A stretch of DNA of 64,000 nucleotides from Ascarosepion bandense. Taxonomy: Eukaryota; Mollusca; Cephalopoda; Sepiida; Sepiidae. A model generated the notes under the pieces. That model searched no databases. It was not told the DNA's origin and worked only from the letters and a program-made list of their open reading frames with translations. How positions within the stretch are numbered: position 1 is the stretch's first letter; each line of letters opens with the position of its first letter. Shown piece by piece: positions 63,722-64,000 of this stretch. Location of the stretch: contig JBBBDQ010000348.1 of the NCBI GenBank assembly GCA_037127315.1, forward strand, positions 434,001 to 498,000, read 5' to 3'. A program made the translations under genes and the position numbers.

Positions 63722-64000
63722 ATTGTCATCAACACTAACTTAATCTCTGTGCTGTTGTGTTGCTTGTCATCTTTGGATTTAAGTAGTCTATTTGGCAGTT
63801 CCTCAGTAGGGACCTCAACGCTGCATTTGTTAAAAGAAACAAAAATGAGTCAAAAGATGAAACTTGTTTGTCATTTATTAAATCAGCAATGCAGCGTTGA
63901 GGTCCCTACTGAGGAACTGCCAAATAGACTACTTAAATCCAAAGATGACAAACAACACAACAGCACAGAGATTAAGTTAGTGTTGATGACAATACATAAC
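63722..64000. mobile_element. Large palindrome at window end
   Basis: Left arm about 63722-63827 and right arm about 63890-63996 are inverted copies with very few differences: TTGTCATCAACACTAACTTA...GGGACCTCAACGCTGCA against TGCAGCGTTGAGGTCCC...TAAGTTAGTGTTGATGACAA. They are joined by about 60 bp. The right arm may continue past the window. No open frame. Similar in style to the other palindromic ends, but without a hammerhead that I can fold (the candidate core reads CTGAGGA with no GAAA). Confidence 0.8.

Noticed and set aside
63790..63815. CTGAGGAACTGCCAAAT in the terminal palindrome read as a minimal hammerhead
   Set aside because: Stem II cannot form next to the core and GAA is absent.

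Overview
The window looks like repeat-dominated nuclear DNA from a metazoan, most probably a cephalopod mollusc (octopus). The DNA is AT-rich and full of (TA)n, (CA)n and (GATA)n arrays. One tRNA-derived SINE of about 300 bp recurs throughout in both orientations, with a head, body and tail that I associate with octopus SINEs. Decayed relatives of Penelope-like, RTE-like, Jockey/CR1-like, Ty3/gypsy, mariner and Tc1 elements fill much of the rest. The species is an inference. I found no convincing host protein-coding exon, no functional tRNA or rRNA gene and no CRISPR array. Long open frames are microsatellite translations or transposon relics.

Layout: 1-2.4 kb is low-complexity DNA with two inverted repeats. 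2.6-6.5 kb holds a SINE and unassigned DNA. 7.5-8.5 kb is a mariner pseudogene, followed by a LINE 3' end. 10.46-10.84 kb is a large palindrome carrying hammerhead-ribozyme motifs. 12.1-14.35 kb is a SINE cluster. 14.5-16.25 kb holds LINE relics. 16.25-19.15 kb holds a damaged SINE and a decayed Penelope-like element (PLE) with reverse-transcriptase and GIY-YIG parts. 20.3-22.2 kb has PLE pieces in (TA)n DNA. 22.4-30.1 kb mixes SINEs, a polypurine tract, LINE ends and an interspersed repeat. 31.37-31.56 kb is a second ribozyme palindrome. 33.4-34.0 kb is a higher-order GATA array. 34.4-37.8 kb is a nest of inverted PLE ends. 38.1 kb is a tRNA-SINE with an intact hammerhead motif. 39-45 kb holds SINEs, a LINE and a gypsy relic. 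46.9-48.7 kb is a second SINE/ribozyme cluster. 49.5-51.4 kb holds Tc1 and gypsy relics. 52.0-55.2 kb is a PLE end and a Jockey/CR1-like LINE interrupted by a probable solo LTR. 56-57.7 kb holds a PLE C-terminus and a repeat with an internal duplication. 58-63.1 kb holds LINE, SINE, ribozyme and Tc1 relics. The window ends inside another palindrome.

The most interesting signal is the density of hammerhead ribozyme (HHR) folds. I find the CUGANGA core, a stem II hairpin, GAA(A), a short stem III and a complementary stem I at more than a dozen places in several unrelated sequence families. Some lie in PLE terminal repeats, where HHRs are known in other eukaryotes. Others form the 3' tail of small tRNA-derived SINEs (38.2, 48.1, 48.7 kb; degraded at 16.3 and 60.75 kb). 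The best copy, at 38196-38239, has every conserved HHR residue. The two related copies at 38.2 and 48.7 kb differ in stem III and in the closing pair of stem II while keeping the pairing. I infer a family of SINE-ribozyme chimeras, possibly mobilised by PLE machinery in the way retrozymes are thought to be. No activity can be shown from sequence alone.
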